A program made the translations under genes and the position numbers. Below are positions 46,950 through 59,895 of a stretch of DNA of 64,000 nt, in pieces; within the stretch, counting starts at the first letter, position 1, and each line of letters starts with the position of its first letter. Source of the DNA: Enoplosus armatus (Eukaryota > Chordata > Actinopteri > Centrarchiformes > Enoplosidae); NCBI RefSeq assembly GCF_043641665.1, contig NC_092183.1, positions 23,098,501 through 23,162,500 of the forward strand, written 5' to 3'. The notes beneath the pieces were generated by a model. It made no database searches, was not told where the DNA came from, and saw only the letters and a list, made by a program, of their open reading frames with translations.

Positions 46950-47330
46950 GGTATGAAGAAATGCTTCATTTGTGCATTGTCCTTCACACTTGACATACTT
47001 TATGTGAGGAGTCTCTGTGACCAAGAGTCGCACACATTGTTGTGCCTCCTCCCTGGAGGCGTCATTATATGTGATTCACTGTTGCGTGGGACACACTGTA
47101 TAAAGCTGAGCAAATGTCCTTATTTTGTTACTTTAGGTTTTTGGTCTGAACTGTGCCCATGTGTACAAGCTGTACCGAGATATTTTCTGACGCCAGATTT
47201 GTGTTGTAATAAACTTAAATATTCACAACTGAGGCTCATCTGGTTTATTCTTCTATTCATCAAAGGGAGATGGACCAGAAGTACAAGTTTTTCCCTATCA
47301 ATTGGCGTTGTTAGCAGGATCCCAGCAACA
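46950..47330 (+). mobile_element. LTR fragment with primer-binding-site-like sequence
   Basis: TATAAAG at 47099-47105, AATAAA at 47208-47213, and an end ccctatCA at 47299-47300, followed two bases later by tggcgttgttagcaggatcc (from 47303), which has the form of a tRNA primer binding site. Promoter, polyadenylation signal, CA end and PBS in this order and spacing are the layout of an LTR and leader of a retrotransposon or endogenous retrovirus. The 5' end of the LTR is not defined, and no gag or pol follows. The 220-codon frame across it (46800-47462) is probably fortuitous. Confidence 0.45.
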
Positions 47331-47676
47331 GCAGAAACACAGGTAAGCACAAAAAAGGATTTAAATTTTCCCATTTTTGTCTTACCCTGTATGATGCTTG
47401 ACAGGGTTGTGGACAATACGAGAAAACTTACTTACGTTACTGGTCATGTCTATAAGAAATAGGCTGGTGTGACAGTACACACTAAAAAATTGCTTATTGC
47501 CTAATTAAGCATCCATCTTTAAAATATGTGATTCTATTTGGCAGGCAAAGTCCTTCTTACAGGTCAGACATAGACTTGAAGCCTTAGAGAAAAGTGTGTT
47601 TCAGACGAAAGAACCCCCTCCTCTTGTCACAATGGCTTAGAGGACAGCAGAGGGAGGCGCTCCACAGAGAATGCAC

Positions 47677-47678
47677 TC

Positions 47679-47735
<57 letters not shown>
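47677..47735. repeat. (AC)n microsatellite
   Basis: About 29 AC units with one interruption (acaaac). Confidence 0.9.
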
Positions 47736-47737
<2 letters not shown>

Positions 47738-48289
47738 ACTTTCACTCACTGAGATACATATGTCACCCGACCGGTCCAACATGTTGTACTATGAGGCACC
47801 AAATCAGATAACTAGTCTGCAGTACCCAGTGCTCATGCCTCCCCCTTTTCACACCATGTTTTCCACACGGAAATCATAACAAAGAATGGTGATGTATGTG
47901 TTGCCACAGAAATAAAACAGTCTAATTCACCTGAGTAACAGTGTTGCTTTCTACGGTTGGTAAACTTTTAAGACATCCAATCACATTGGTTGAGTCTGTA
48001 TCAAAGCCAGCTCAGGCTGATATCAGATCTCATTCTATTGAGCTGTTATTTTAGATTTTTTAATTCTTCAGTGAGCTTTTCAGGTAGAGATGCTTTGTGT
48101 GCTTTGATTGCTGAGATTTATTGTATCTCTGCTGGTATGTATTTGGAGCTTTGTGATAAAGAAAATAGTTTCAAGCCGCTTAGTGTTGTTGCAAATTGTA
48201 TTGTGTACTTTTGGCCTGTTTGATATAATCTGTTGCTGTCTTTGTTCACTTTGGGGTGTGTTTGGGTTTTTTGGATTTGTGTCTCTTAT

Positions 48290-48765
48290 GCTGGATTTAT
48301 GGTCGCCATAGTGTCATTGGTGTGAGGGTCCGTGCGCCCAAAACGTCGTCATCGCGCCATGCCGAAGGGTCCACAAGCTGTCACGGCGCATGGTCGTGCA
48401 CATCTGAATTTTTGTAACTAGGCAACACTGGAACATGACATTTCAACATGGACGTCTGAGAAACTAGAGTTGAGCTGAGTCGGTACGTAATTTCAAGCAT
48501 CTCTACAACCCTTCCATGAGAGACCACAGGGACAGCCAAATGATTCTGAGCTTATGAAGAGAGACTGTCAACACATTTAATGGATAAAAACAGATGTATT
48601 CCTCCTCAGCAACAACAAGCTCTAGTGCAGCCATATTTGTTTATGACAATCTTCCACACGTTTTTATTTTACGTCCCTGGCGTTTCGGAGAATACTGCAA
48701 CAGATCGCCCATTAAGCACCTTGCAATCTCAAAGCTCACGCTCATCTACGGCGGCCTGTTGTGGC
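48290..48765 (+). mobile_element. MADF-like DNA-transposon derivative, copy 1
   Basis: Matches 54274-54730 along its length: tttatggtcgcc, catcgcgccatgccgaaggg, ctgaatttttgtaactaggc, gagagaccacagggacagcc, cctcagcaacaacaagctct, ttcggagaatactgcaac. The short protein readable in copy 2 is broken here by an early stop. Confidence 0.75.
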
Positions 48766-49559
48766 AAGTGAAGTGAATGACAAAGTAAGAGGATCACCTG
48801 AGCGCAAGGGCTCAGTTGATCACAGCACTGACACATATCCTAATCTTTCACACACATGAATGGGAGTGCTTGGACTGTAGAATCACCAGAGGACAAAACA
48901 AATCACATGGAAGAAGACAAAGCTTGTCACTGGACATCAGAAGATAGCTTCATACTGTGCAGACGTAGTTTTATGGTACTTGCTAATTTAGCTATGCAAA
49001 CATGGTAGATTATGCCAGTAGTAGAAATTGGTCTAACTGCTGAGTTTGTTAATTGCCATTGCCATTCTCATCTCATTCACCAATGCTAAATCCAATTCCA
49101 TTCAGTAAAGCAAATTGGGACATGTTTGACTTGTACGATATGGGTTACTCATTTGATGGAACTAACAATGGTTGTTATTTTCCAGGTCACACCTCGTCTA
49201 CCCTCCCAGACTCATGGAGAGAAACAGTCACATCGCAGGTTAATCAATATTGTCGACCTCCAGCTGTAGTGTACGTAAGGTACTAAGTTTCACACACAAT
49301 ACAGAAGTTACTTCTGACATATGATCAAATTAACCTCTGAACAGACCAACTGCTCATCAATAAACAGGACCAGATAATTGTGTCCTTTGCTAAAAGTAGA
49401 CACATCAAATAAAATTTTCCCAAAGATGGTTTCTCTCATTTTAGGTAGTTCTTGTCACACTGATGTTTGTTTAAGTGTTCGTTTTTCTGATACGTTTGGT
49501 TTTAATGAGTTACTTCATGCTATAAAAACGGGGTGAAACATCATGATTGATACCTGACA

Positions 49560-49765
49560 TTGACTGAGGTGTGCTTGCGATTGGGTCGGGCGGCCTTGCA
49601 CTGCGGCTCCACTCGCCGATCACCACTGCACAGACTCTGGCTCCAAATGATGCCACAAGCGCAAGGTGGCAGCCGCCATATCCAGGATATTTTGGGTTCA
49701 TTTTTGTACAGTGGGAGGAGGTGGAGACGCATCGTCCATTTATATACAGTCTATGGGTCAAACTC
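49560..49765 (+). repeat. Short interspersed repeat
   Basis: ggcggccttgcactgcggct, ccatatccaggatattttgg and cgtccatttatatacagtct, atgg: the ending is widespread in fish dispersed repeats. Overlapping frames of up to 165 codons pass through it and are not conserved proteins I know. Confidence 0.55.
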
Positions 49766-52529
49766 ATGGCACACAGTTTTTCAGTGCAATGAGCTACATT
49801 GTTCAGTTTGACCACCAAATAAAGTGGTTTAGATCAGCTGTTGGCTCGTTATTAACCCGACTGATCAGACTTTGTTGTAGTGATGTGTTCCCAGATCTCA
49901 ACAATAACTTTGTGCATAAGAATTCAGTTGTAACAAATCAGAGTGATCTTTTAATTCCCTCTACTCGCTTGAATGGCAGCAGAAATGTATGCACTGGGGC
50001 AAATACTGCAACAACGCAGACTAGTCACCGCTCTGTCACAGTGCCAACACAGACAGACACACACTCCCATTCTAACCATGGTCTTGAAAACAGCAGTAGA
50101 AACCAAGAGAACAGAGATAATCTGACACAGCAAGGACCACGTTTCAAACCCACAACCTTCTGACTCACAGGCCACAGTGCCAACCTCTTAGCCACAACAC
50201 CAGAATGAATAGAGCAATTTTATACTTTTTTAAATGTTTTGATTAGACTGGATCACATTGCCTAAAATCCCCAAGCTGCTAGACAAACACATAATCTCTA
50301 GAACACTACAATAATATTCATAATGAGATGTATAAGGTGTGTTTGTAGTACTCAATCAGTAGAGGCAGATCAAATAAATCTTCATACAGTATACTATAGG
50401 CCAGCTGAGTCTGCTGTATGCTGGCATATTAATTCTATCTTGTAACTTGATAAGCTTGACACTGTTATTGTCCCCGGGAGGTGAGACTAATCTAGCAACA
50501 AGTGTTGCATCACAAATACAATGCTGACATCGCAAAATCAAACCACTACTTCATAGCTGACAATGACTGTACATTAAAGAGGTGAAGTGTATGCCTCAGG
50601 CTCAGGAGGCAGGAATCTACATCACCAAATGGATTCAGCCTGTCACCATTTCCTCATGTATTAACCCGCCTAACCTGAGTATATTCCCACTAAGGAGGCC
50701 AGAGCATTGATACACACAGCAGCAGGAACCTTCCTAAACAAAGAGAGGCGCTATTTGCCAGCAGCAATGTGCTCCTTTTCCATGTCTGCCAAGATGTCCA
50801 CTTATTTCATTCTGTCTGAGCAGGCAGCTGGCTGCAGGCGGCCACAGCTACTGTCCACTGACACAGACGCAAAGGGCCTGAGACAAACAGGCTGAGCCAA
50901 AAGCTAGTGTGCAGCAGTGGAGCTGTCTGCTTGTCGCTGGCCACTAGATGAACATAAAAAGAATCCAACAGAGTAGCAAACTGCAACACTGATGATATCG
51001 GAAGAAAGGGGACAGGGATTATTCTAAATATACCCTCATCATGCCTAACTCTGGGAAAAGGCTTCCTGTTGCTTTTAGAAATATAAAGGCCATGAGCTGA
51101 CATAAACATATACAGTAAGTAGCAATGCATTATTATATATATTAAAACTACAACAGTATGGATCATGGCTAAGACTAACCTGCAAGGTGGCCCCAGTTCC
51201 CAGTTCCCCAGTTTTCTTTAAAACAGAACATAGCCTGAGGTGGAGTTCATCAACATCTGTGAAGCAACCACAGGTGTTGAAGAAGCAGATGGCACACACA
51301 CATCATCTGTAATTACATAAAACTACTGATAAAAACATGGCTCATAGCTTATTTGCGTTTGCTCGTCTGTTTCAGAAAATAATCTCAAGGTCACATTACA
51401 TAATACATTCTGCTTGATTATGATGATAATCTTTGTTTTTATAGAAAGTCTGTTATTTAGCTAACTGCATAGTCAGAGAAATAGAACATATCAAAAGGGT
51501 CAGATATCTTAAGGACCACTAAACTCTTATTATTCGATATTTCATTCCACACTGTGCCAACTCTCACACACCGAAAGCGATGAGTTCGCCATAACGTTAC
51601 ATCAATTCGCCATCAAGATTTTCTCTCGCTTGTGGCCATATTGGGGGTGGTCCCGGGGTAGAAACATCAGTAGCACATCGGATCAAATTCACGGTTTATT
51701 AATTGTAACATTCGGCCTATGCCTAGATGGTGTGGGTTTTCACTAGGCTGTGTTTTCTGTTATAATTTGATTCGCTAAACTGAGCATTTTATTTAACGTA
51801 ATTGGAAATTCAAAACTGTACAAATATGTGTCTAACGCCCTTCTCATCTCAGTGGACAGGCTAAATATCTTCCTGCGGAGCGAAATTAAACGAACACAAA
51901 AACCCTGGAAAAAAAACCCTTGGGGAAACGTTAAGTCAGGGCTCATTACCAGTAAAGATGAGGAAACTGTTGACTGAAAGGTCAAGTCATTTCGTGATGA
52001 CGTTCAGACAAAGACTCTCTGCAAAACAGGCCAGTACAAAAACAAATTTAATCATATTAGCTGGAAAGATACAGTTCCAACCCAGTGAGAACACACACAG
52101 CAGAGAATCACAGGCCCATACAGATACTGTATATAAAACCAGCATCTGTGATCCACCATGCGTTTGCTCTGGGTACACCAGCTGTTAAAAACAATCTGCA
52201 GTCTAAAACACTGGAGCCCTTTCCTAATTTACACTGTGGTGATCAAGTGAACCACGAAGCATCTTTCATGTATTATACAGTGTACAAAGTACTACAGAAC
52301 ACTGTGATCAATCTGTTAAAGGAATACCTAAGGCTATGTTTTCTTAATGCAGCGCACACTCCAGGTTAGGAGTGAGTTGTTGCCCCAGGGTTTATCCTAC
52401 ATAGGAGTTTTTTTGGCACGATAACTACTTTTGATGGACGATATATTGTCCCCATTTTATGCCACTGATGTAATGATAGTGAGCATGTGCCAACAGTGCA
52501 TGCAGCCTGTTACAGTCGCTCCTGTTTGT

Positions 52530-52585
52530 TTTGTACAATTTCCCCCCGGGGATCAATAAAGTATTTCTTATTCTGATTCTGATAA
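52530..52585 (+). repeat. LINE 3' tail
   Basis: gtacaatttccccccgggga, tcaataaagtatttcttatt, ctgattctgat: same tail as at 59838-59893. Confidence 0.8.
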
Positions 52586-53439
52586 TATAATAACATAATA
52601 ATGCAAGTAGACCCTTTAAAAGAGCAATGAATGTTTAATGCTTAAGAATATTGAGACATTGGAATTGTGAATGTGAAAATATCAAAATATCCTAAATAAA
52701 TGGTAATGTTTTGGATGAGCTTTTAGGTTAGTTGTATTACCACTTTTCTTTGCCACTGTTTTTAAACAAAGTCCACATACCATGATGGGTTCTCCTCTCT
52801 CATTTGGCTTAAACCCAAAATGTTCCCACGCCGGAGCTGTGTAGTGCAGCTTTGAAACCAGTAAACCAAGTCTATTTGGACTTATTCTTCCAAACTTTCT
52901 GGCTGGAATAATGCAGTCATCAGGAAAAACACCTATTAGCCTTAAGTAACATGTCGCACATCTCTGTCACCGTGTGTGTGTGTGTGTGTGGAGAAGCTGC
53001 TGGAGCCCTGCCCACGGTGAATCTCTGACACAGAGAGCAGACAAGAGGACAGAAGCAGTGCGACCAGCAGTGACAGCAGAACGTGTCTACAGCATAGTTT
53101 GTTTCTGTTCCTTCAGCTTTAGGCGCTTCGCCAAGTCTTTTAATGGAAGGGAAACCCTGCTGTTTATTCTGGCATCATGTTGGTGACATTCTTACGTAAA
53201 CAAACACGTATGTAAACACAACATGCAATATCGAGGTCAGCAAAAATGATCAAGGTCATGTCCATATATTGCACGATAAGTCGATAACGTAATTATAGCG
53301 ACAGGCCTACCAATAACATTTGGAAAATCTAGACGAGCTGTATGATTCAATTATTTATCCCATTCATGTGTGCAGGGAGTCAACAGGAAGCCTCAGACAC
53401 GCATGCTCTCAACCGGCTCGGCTGGAGGACTCTACTGAG

Positions 53440-53560
53440 AATGCTGTATGGGCCCCAAAACACGGAAGCTTGAGGCTTTTTCGGCATATGCGCCTAGTGA
53501 GCAACTTTCATAGGAAGGAATGGGGCACCGTCTTTGAACACAGTATCCAGTTCTCCTTGA
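53440..53560 (+). repeat. Short interspersed repeat (family E part 2)
   Basis: cggaagcttgaggctttttc, ggcatatgcgcctagtgagc, atggggcaccgtctttgaac, agtatccagttctccttgat. A related piece is at 63480-63570. Confidence 0.6.
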
Positions 53561-54273
53561 TGCATGGCCAAACGGCACAACTTCATTCACTCCAGCAGAA
53601 AACATTGGCCTTTTGGAAGAATTCAACAGTTAAAAGGACATTTTACTATGAAAAAAAAAGAGTGTAACAATACAAAAAACTACCAGTAGCATAAAATCTC
53701 AGCGCAGTTTGAACCTGTAGACCTGAGATACTTCTTAATGTGGCAGGGCTCAGATCTTCTGATAAGGCACTCAAACATGCATTTAATAGATTTTGGGCTA
53801 AACTGTTTGGGCAGTCAACTCCCTGCCGTTAAATGCAGACTCAGGGTGACTGGGGTGGCTTGTGTGAGGAATACAAGTTAGGCCTATCTGTTAGCTTACC
53901 TGCTCAGCATCTTTAAATAGAAGCTGAGAAGAGCCAGCAAAGATTCACCACACAGCAAACACCAAGCTCCTTGACTAACATTAATCTGAATTCATTCTGA
54001 AACACTGTATGAGGTAGACTGTGTGATATGACAGGGGTAGCAGCTCCTGGGAGCCCTGGGCATTTCTGGATCCATCTATCACCTCACATTTGTCGGGAGT
54101 AGCGGGATGAGGTTGTGTTACAATTTCTATCACATAAAAAAAATGTGCCTCACTGGTGGTGTGTTCTCGATTGGTCTTGAGTGTGTGTCACTTTTTTACC
54201 ACTGTATAGTCGCGCATAGCCAAACCTATCTCCACACTCCAGACCAGAAAGGTCTGGCTCAACCCATTAAACT

Positions 54274-54735
54274 AGATTTATGGTCGCCGCCGTGTCTCTG
54301 GCATGTCATCACGCCATGCTGAAGGCTTGGCAAGCTGTCGCAGCGCGTGGTCATGTACCTCTGAATTTTTGTAACTAGGCGACGTGACATTTCAACATGG
54401 ACTCCTGTGAAACTAGACTGGCCGAGCCGGTACGTCATTTCAAGCACCTCTACAACCTTTCTATGAGAGACCACAGGGACATCCACATAATTCTGAACTC
54501 ATGGAGAGAGACTGGCATTTAATAGATAAAAACAGATACATTCTTCCTCAGCAACAACAACAAGCTCTAGTGCAGTGTGCAGCCATGTTTGTTTATGACG
54601 ATCTTCCACTCCTTTTCTATTTTACACCCACTGGTGTTTCGGAGAATACTGCAACGAATCGCCAGTTAAGCATAAATGCCTTTGTGCAATCTCAAAGCTC
54701 ACGCGACATCTACGGCAGCCTGCTGACATGAGCAT
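54274..54735 (+). mobile_element. MADF-like DNA-transposon derivative, copy 2
   Basis: Same blocks as copy 1, in the same orientation, 6 kb apart. From ATG at 54398 a short frame reads MDSCETRLAEPVRHFKHLYN then LSMRDHRDIHIILNSWRETG before a stop. The pattern (hydrophobic helix, LYN, +D-I-LNSWRE) resembles the MADF/Myb-like accessory protein of fish PIF/Harbinger transposons. No transposase is present. Class is inference. Confidence 0.7.
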
Positions 54736-55634
54736 AAACAAGGCTTTATCATTCTATCAACGCTCTGGCTTGTTTGTTTTTCTTTAAACCAATCACAATC
54801 GTCTTGGGCGGCGCTAAACTCGAAATGCAGCAACGGTGCCCTTGCAAAACAGTGAACTGAAACTGAAATAGTCAGCCAAAGGCCTACATCCGGTGAGTCA
54901 GACTAACCACTGCATGCAGTGGCAAGTGCACTAATGTACAGCCTGAAAACCTTGTGCAAGTGACCCTCAGATCAGCAGATACTGTAACAAGATCAACTAC
55001 ATGAGAATACTGTACAGGCAGAAGACAAAGACAAAGTTCCACAATGTTCTCCAGTCTCAAAAGTAGATTTTTACTCAAGCAACCAAACCAGAGCTTAGGT
55101 AGTGAACTGCCTCAGGGAGGGCCATTTCTCCTAGCCAAATCATCATTCCAGTGCTCTGGATGTTAATGATGAGTTAATGTTGCATTCACATCATGTGGGA
55201 TGGAAGGAAGCCATAGAAAAGGTTCCCATAGTTAGGACTTGCAAGGGTTCATATCATTAGACAACTGAAAATGGTGAATGCCGTGATTACTCAATAAGCC
55301 CACTGAATGAATAGTAATTTAGTGAGCGAGACTGTCGTGTGCGTGTGTGTGGCTGTGAGGGGCACCTCAAATGTGAAAATTTGCTGGTTTTCCTTTAATT
55401 AATTTAATGTATTTTTAATAATTTTGAATTTCGTACTTTTGATTGGACAAACATTGTGTCACTTTGGGCTCTGGGTAATTGTGATGATATTTCTCACCAT
55501 TTTCACGAATTTTTACAAACCAATCAATCCATTAATGGAGAAAATAATAATACATTGATTTACATAGTTCAAAATGAGCAAAATAAACAGTAAAATCCTG
55601 TTTTTGCAAGAATGCATGAGTAATAATAATGTAA

Positions 55635-55636
<2 letters not shown>

Positions 55637-55668
<32 letters not shown>
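55637..55668. repeat. (AT)n microsatellite
   Basis: About 16 AT units. Confidence 0.9.
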
Positions 55669-55673
<5 letters not shown>

Positions 55674-57974
55674 CACCATCTGTCAAAAGGCATGAATCCA
55701 CAAACAGTCTGTCAACACTTCAAATTGTCCAGAGTAGAAAAAACACATTTTATCTAAATATAAGAAGAAGATATTTTTGAATTGATATCACACATAAATG
55801 CCAATGCCTTTACTATGTAACTAACTTGTTACAGTCGTATATATACAGAGTGTAGTTGGAAGGAAAAGCACAGACGTTAGCTATGACAACTTGCCTGTCA
55901 TTCTTTTTTCCACAAATTCTGATTTAATACTTATTGCTGATACTGATTTAATACTACTCCGCTATCTCTCGTGAAACTCTTTGTTTTTATTATTTCCCAT
56001 GTCGTTAAACCATAGTATATGTATGAAAGTAGGGTGTGCACGAAAATATGGGACAAATCGCGTCCCGTATTGATTCAGTAAGGGACAGTGCATATTATAT
56101 GGCACGGGTGGCAACCCTAGTCACACTGCCTAAAGGCATGGTCACATTAACACTATTCAGCGAAATTTCCCCGCACTCTGCCCCGAAAAAGGACGTGATG
56201 TTACATATCTAATGTAGGTAATAATTAAATATTGATCAGAGCAATCACATAACGTAAACCGCATTTGAGCACGAAGCTGCAGTTTGTGGTCTAGTAGCCT
56301 AGTGTGATAATGTCAGCAGCCTGCAACCCTCAGACTCTGAACAACAACCCACAATAGCTTTCCTGAAAAAGTCTCCTTCTTACTAACTTACAAACATGAA
56401 CTCACGTCTTGTCCTGCAGCTTGTTGAACTAGCCACCAATCAAACATACACCAGGGAAAGGAGCTAAAGTCAGTTTACAGGCTACATAGCTAATTAGCTG
56501 GTCAGCTGCACCACCACATTAAACAGCATGTAAATGTAAATGCAAATGCTGGTCTCCTCCTTACTCAACACCACTGCTAACCAGGGAAGGAATTCAGTTT
56601 GGCCTTATGCCCCTCAAAAAATGATATGCCCTGCGGCCACAGTGGCCTTGATGCCCCTCCCGCACTGCCCCAGCTGATTTTGCCATTTTCTGCTCTGCTT
56701 CTTTCCTGTCAATACAGTTTTTAGACACCAGTATTTTTTGTTTGCAACATCAGTGGTGGGTTCCGTTTCAAGCCTGGTACAAACCGCTGGAAAAACCAAA
56801 TCTAGCACCGGCCAACCAGGAGACTTAATCGAACTCATCCAGATGTGCCTGAGGGAATTTCTGAAAAGAGAATGCAGGGCTTTCCACAAGGATATGGAGT
56901 AGCCAGCCAGTGGAAAAAAGTAGCCAGCTATGGGGGTCCGGGAGCATGCCCCTCCCGGAGAAAAGATTGGGCCCTAAAAAAACCTAAAGTGGTGGCTATT
57001 CTAATGCCACTATTCATATCATATACACTTGATACGTGGTCGTATATATTACTGCAGGAAGTTCCATTGCATCATATTTTATTGTCAAAACATGATTTGG
57101 GCCATCTGACATTAGTTTGCATAATTGGTCAATGGCAAAAAATAGAAAAGTGCTCTAGACTGAACAGTGAAATTGAAAGTGTGAGACTGAGGCATGGCCT
57201 ACATGTTCCTCATATGACCACAGGCCTGTTACTGTGACAAAATTGCCTGTTTTAGTGTGTGTTTGCATTGCATCTTAGCGATGGCTCTGCTGTAAAAACT
57301 GCAATGTAAATAAAGGCATTTCATTAATTTGTTCATTCATTAAGCCCAGAAACGTCTGTGTGTTGTATATAGAAAATGCAGCGCTTTCAGTGGATTTTTT
57401 AAGTGCTTACGGTGCAATCGTCAATTAGCTGCCACTGGCGTTTTCCATTGTTTTTGCCCATCTAATGAGGATGTCCCGTCGGTGCAATTAATGCAATTCA
57501 TTGCATTCATTGTTTTGTCATTAATTATATTGCTAATATTAGTCAAATACGGAAGACGACTCTCCACTCTCTACTTGGCAGGCAGAGGTGTAGTGCTATT
57601 TGTTTAAGTACCGCAGCCACATATGGTGTTAAGTTGTGGCTTGTTTCGGAGGCTAGGTAACGACTGTTCCTATGGTGGCAAGTTTACATACATTAGTCAA
57701 GTATAACTGACCACATGATCATATGTTGACTGACTTCATGAATAGTTTCATCATGTTGAGAATATTATGCAGCAGTCAGCCAAACATCTAGCTAAGTAGT
57801 TTTAGCCAATACCATGTATGTAGCAGGTTGTAATTAGTATTAAGCAATACAGACCAATGATCCACCTAGTTTGTGCTTTGAATGATTTCATTTACTTACT
57901 TGTGCCAAGCAAATTGGAAACATCATATGATATCAAACATCACATCCATATATATATATGATTATTATAAAGAG

Positions 57975-58020
57975 TACTGTCTAGACATATGTAAAGTGTC
58001 ATGAGATAACTTTTGTAACC
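57975..58020 (+). repeat. Family B fragment
   Basis: tgtctagacatatgtaaagt, gtcatgagataacttttgt is a piece of the family B 3' region. Confidence 0.6.
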
Positions 58021-58994
58021 ATCAGAAGAGTGAATGATGAAAGGATGTTTTGCTGCCCGTTTCATCTTTACTAGTTAACGTTAGATAGCTATAGACTGAA
58101 GAAAAAACACAGAAAAAAGTAACTTAGCTGACCCAGTGGCCTAAGAAATGTTACCTGCCCAACAAGTATTATAGCCGGATGTTTATATTAACAGGCGTAG
58201 TGTTAGGTAAAGCTTGCTAGCTACCTGTCAAATCTAGGTTATGTCTTTATGTTAGGTAGGCTAACACCGGCTGGCTTTGTTACATCATTAACGTTACTTC
58301 TATTCATTTTTTCCCCAGCAACCGTCATGCCAAATGAGCAGCAGAGGGTGAAGATTCTAAAAAAGTGCTTTCAGGATGCAGCTAAAAACATTTTTTAGAC
58401 GGGTGGGTGAAAATTGTGGGCAGCTAGCATCACCAAAAAGCGGCCAAACATTCATCCATATGAACGGTCCAAGGAACCCCAAAACATACACTGCAACTAA
58501 CCCCAAATTCCCCTGACTCCCCATTTTGAAACGAGTCCAGTGACTCTGATTAGTCCAGGGCTGAACATGTATGAACTTTTGACTCAGGAGTTTGAACAAA
58601 AAGTGGTAATTTGCAAATAATAATAAAATCAATTATTTTGTGCAATAAACTGCTTTCTTTCTTTATTGGTTTCACTGATATACTGTTGTATGTATTACAT
58701 AACATAATCATCATTATCATCATCCTTAACCCTTAAGTGAAATTAATTATTTCTGTGGAAAATCATTGTTTTACTTGATGGCCTTCAGTGTTTCCCAGTT
58801 GAGAATTTACTTGTGGTGGTGGGAGGCACGTTGTGTGACAGCGGCACGGGTGAAGGCCGGGTTCAGTAATCAAACTAGTCAAACAAAGGTTTATGAATAA
58901 CTTAGAGAGACCTAACATTAGTTTGCTGTTATGTTGGCTAACTAACTTATCGATACATCACTTTGTACTGTGTGTGCGTTCAGTTCGGTTTTTA

Positions 58995-59614
58995 GGCATC
59001 CAACTCGAGGTAGCAAGATGGCGCCGCGGATGGCTGCCTCGGTCTGTTGGAGCGCATTGTTTTGCCTTGTTTTGTTTGTAAACAGTGTTTTTTGTTCCCC
59101 TCTGCAGTCAACCTGATGAACACGGCCACAGTCTTGCACTTACACACACACGCACACACACAAACACAAGTTATACGTTATATCAACGTACACCGCCCTG
59201 TCCCCCCTGTGTTACATTAACGCACGCACCCCCTACTGGACAATACTGGACACTTTACCTGGACACTTTATTTTGATCACTGCACTGTTTGTTATTTATC
59301 TTATCTTATTCTTTTACCTTTATATTTTTACATGCTTGTTGTCTGTCAGATTATATGTTATATGTTAAAAAATTGTAGCACCATCAGACCCCGGCAAATT
59401 CCTTGTAATGTAGGTTACTTGACAATAAACAGTTTCTGATTCTGATTCTGAACAGTACACAAAATGTACAACTGAGCGCCACAGGAAATCATTCCTGCCT
59501 GTGGCCATCAAACTGTTCAACTCCTCCCTCTGAGCGTCAGACACTCAGAAGAAACAGACTGGAAATCTTCCACATATACTACCTCACTATTACTTATTCT
59601 TAAATGACAATACA

Positions 59615-59676
<62 letters not shown>

Positions 59677-59895
59677 TACATATACATTGCTGTTGTATAT
59701 ATTTTTTACTTTTATTTTTCACTTAAATATTGTAAATGTGTACATTTTTATTTTCTATTTCTTATTTTTATATTTTGTACATACTTTTATTTCTAAATTT
59801 ATGCTGCTTTCTAATCTTGAATGGGAGCACCGGTACTGTACAATTTCCCCCCGGGGATCAATAAAGTATTTCTGATTCTGATTCTGATTCTGAAA
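58995..59895 (+). mobile_element. CR1/Rex1-like LINE 5' and 3' ends, internally deleted
   Basis: Starts caagatggcgccgcggatgg, ctgcctcggtctgttggagc (a LINE 5' UTR type), then a tail cagaccccggcaaattcctt ... gacaataaacagtttctgat. A second 3' end follows: ccacaggaaatcattcctgc, tgtggccatcaaactgttca (peptide RKSFLPVAIKLFNSSL) and the tail cccccggggatcaataaagt with (GATTCT)n at 59838-59893. An (AT)n tract lies at 59623-59671. Confidence 0.65.
59623..59671. repeat. (TA)n microsatellite
   Basis: About 24 units, interrupted at its start by tacatacatac. Confidence 0.9.

Noticed and set aside
46800..47462. 220-codon plus-strand frame
   Set aside because: Runs across an LTR-like TATA/polyA/PBS arrangement, has no recognisable domain and sits in an intron. 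Judged fortuitous.
49666..50163. 165-codon plus-strand frame
   Set aside because: Begins inside an interspersed repeat, continues into unrelated sequence and has no domain I recognise.
52974..53186. Frame starting in a (TG)n tract
   Set aside because: Start codon lies in a microsatellite and the sequence is not recognisable.
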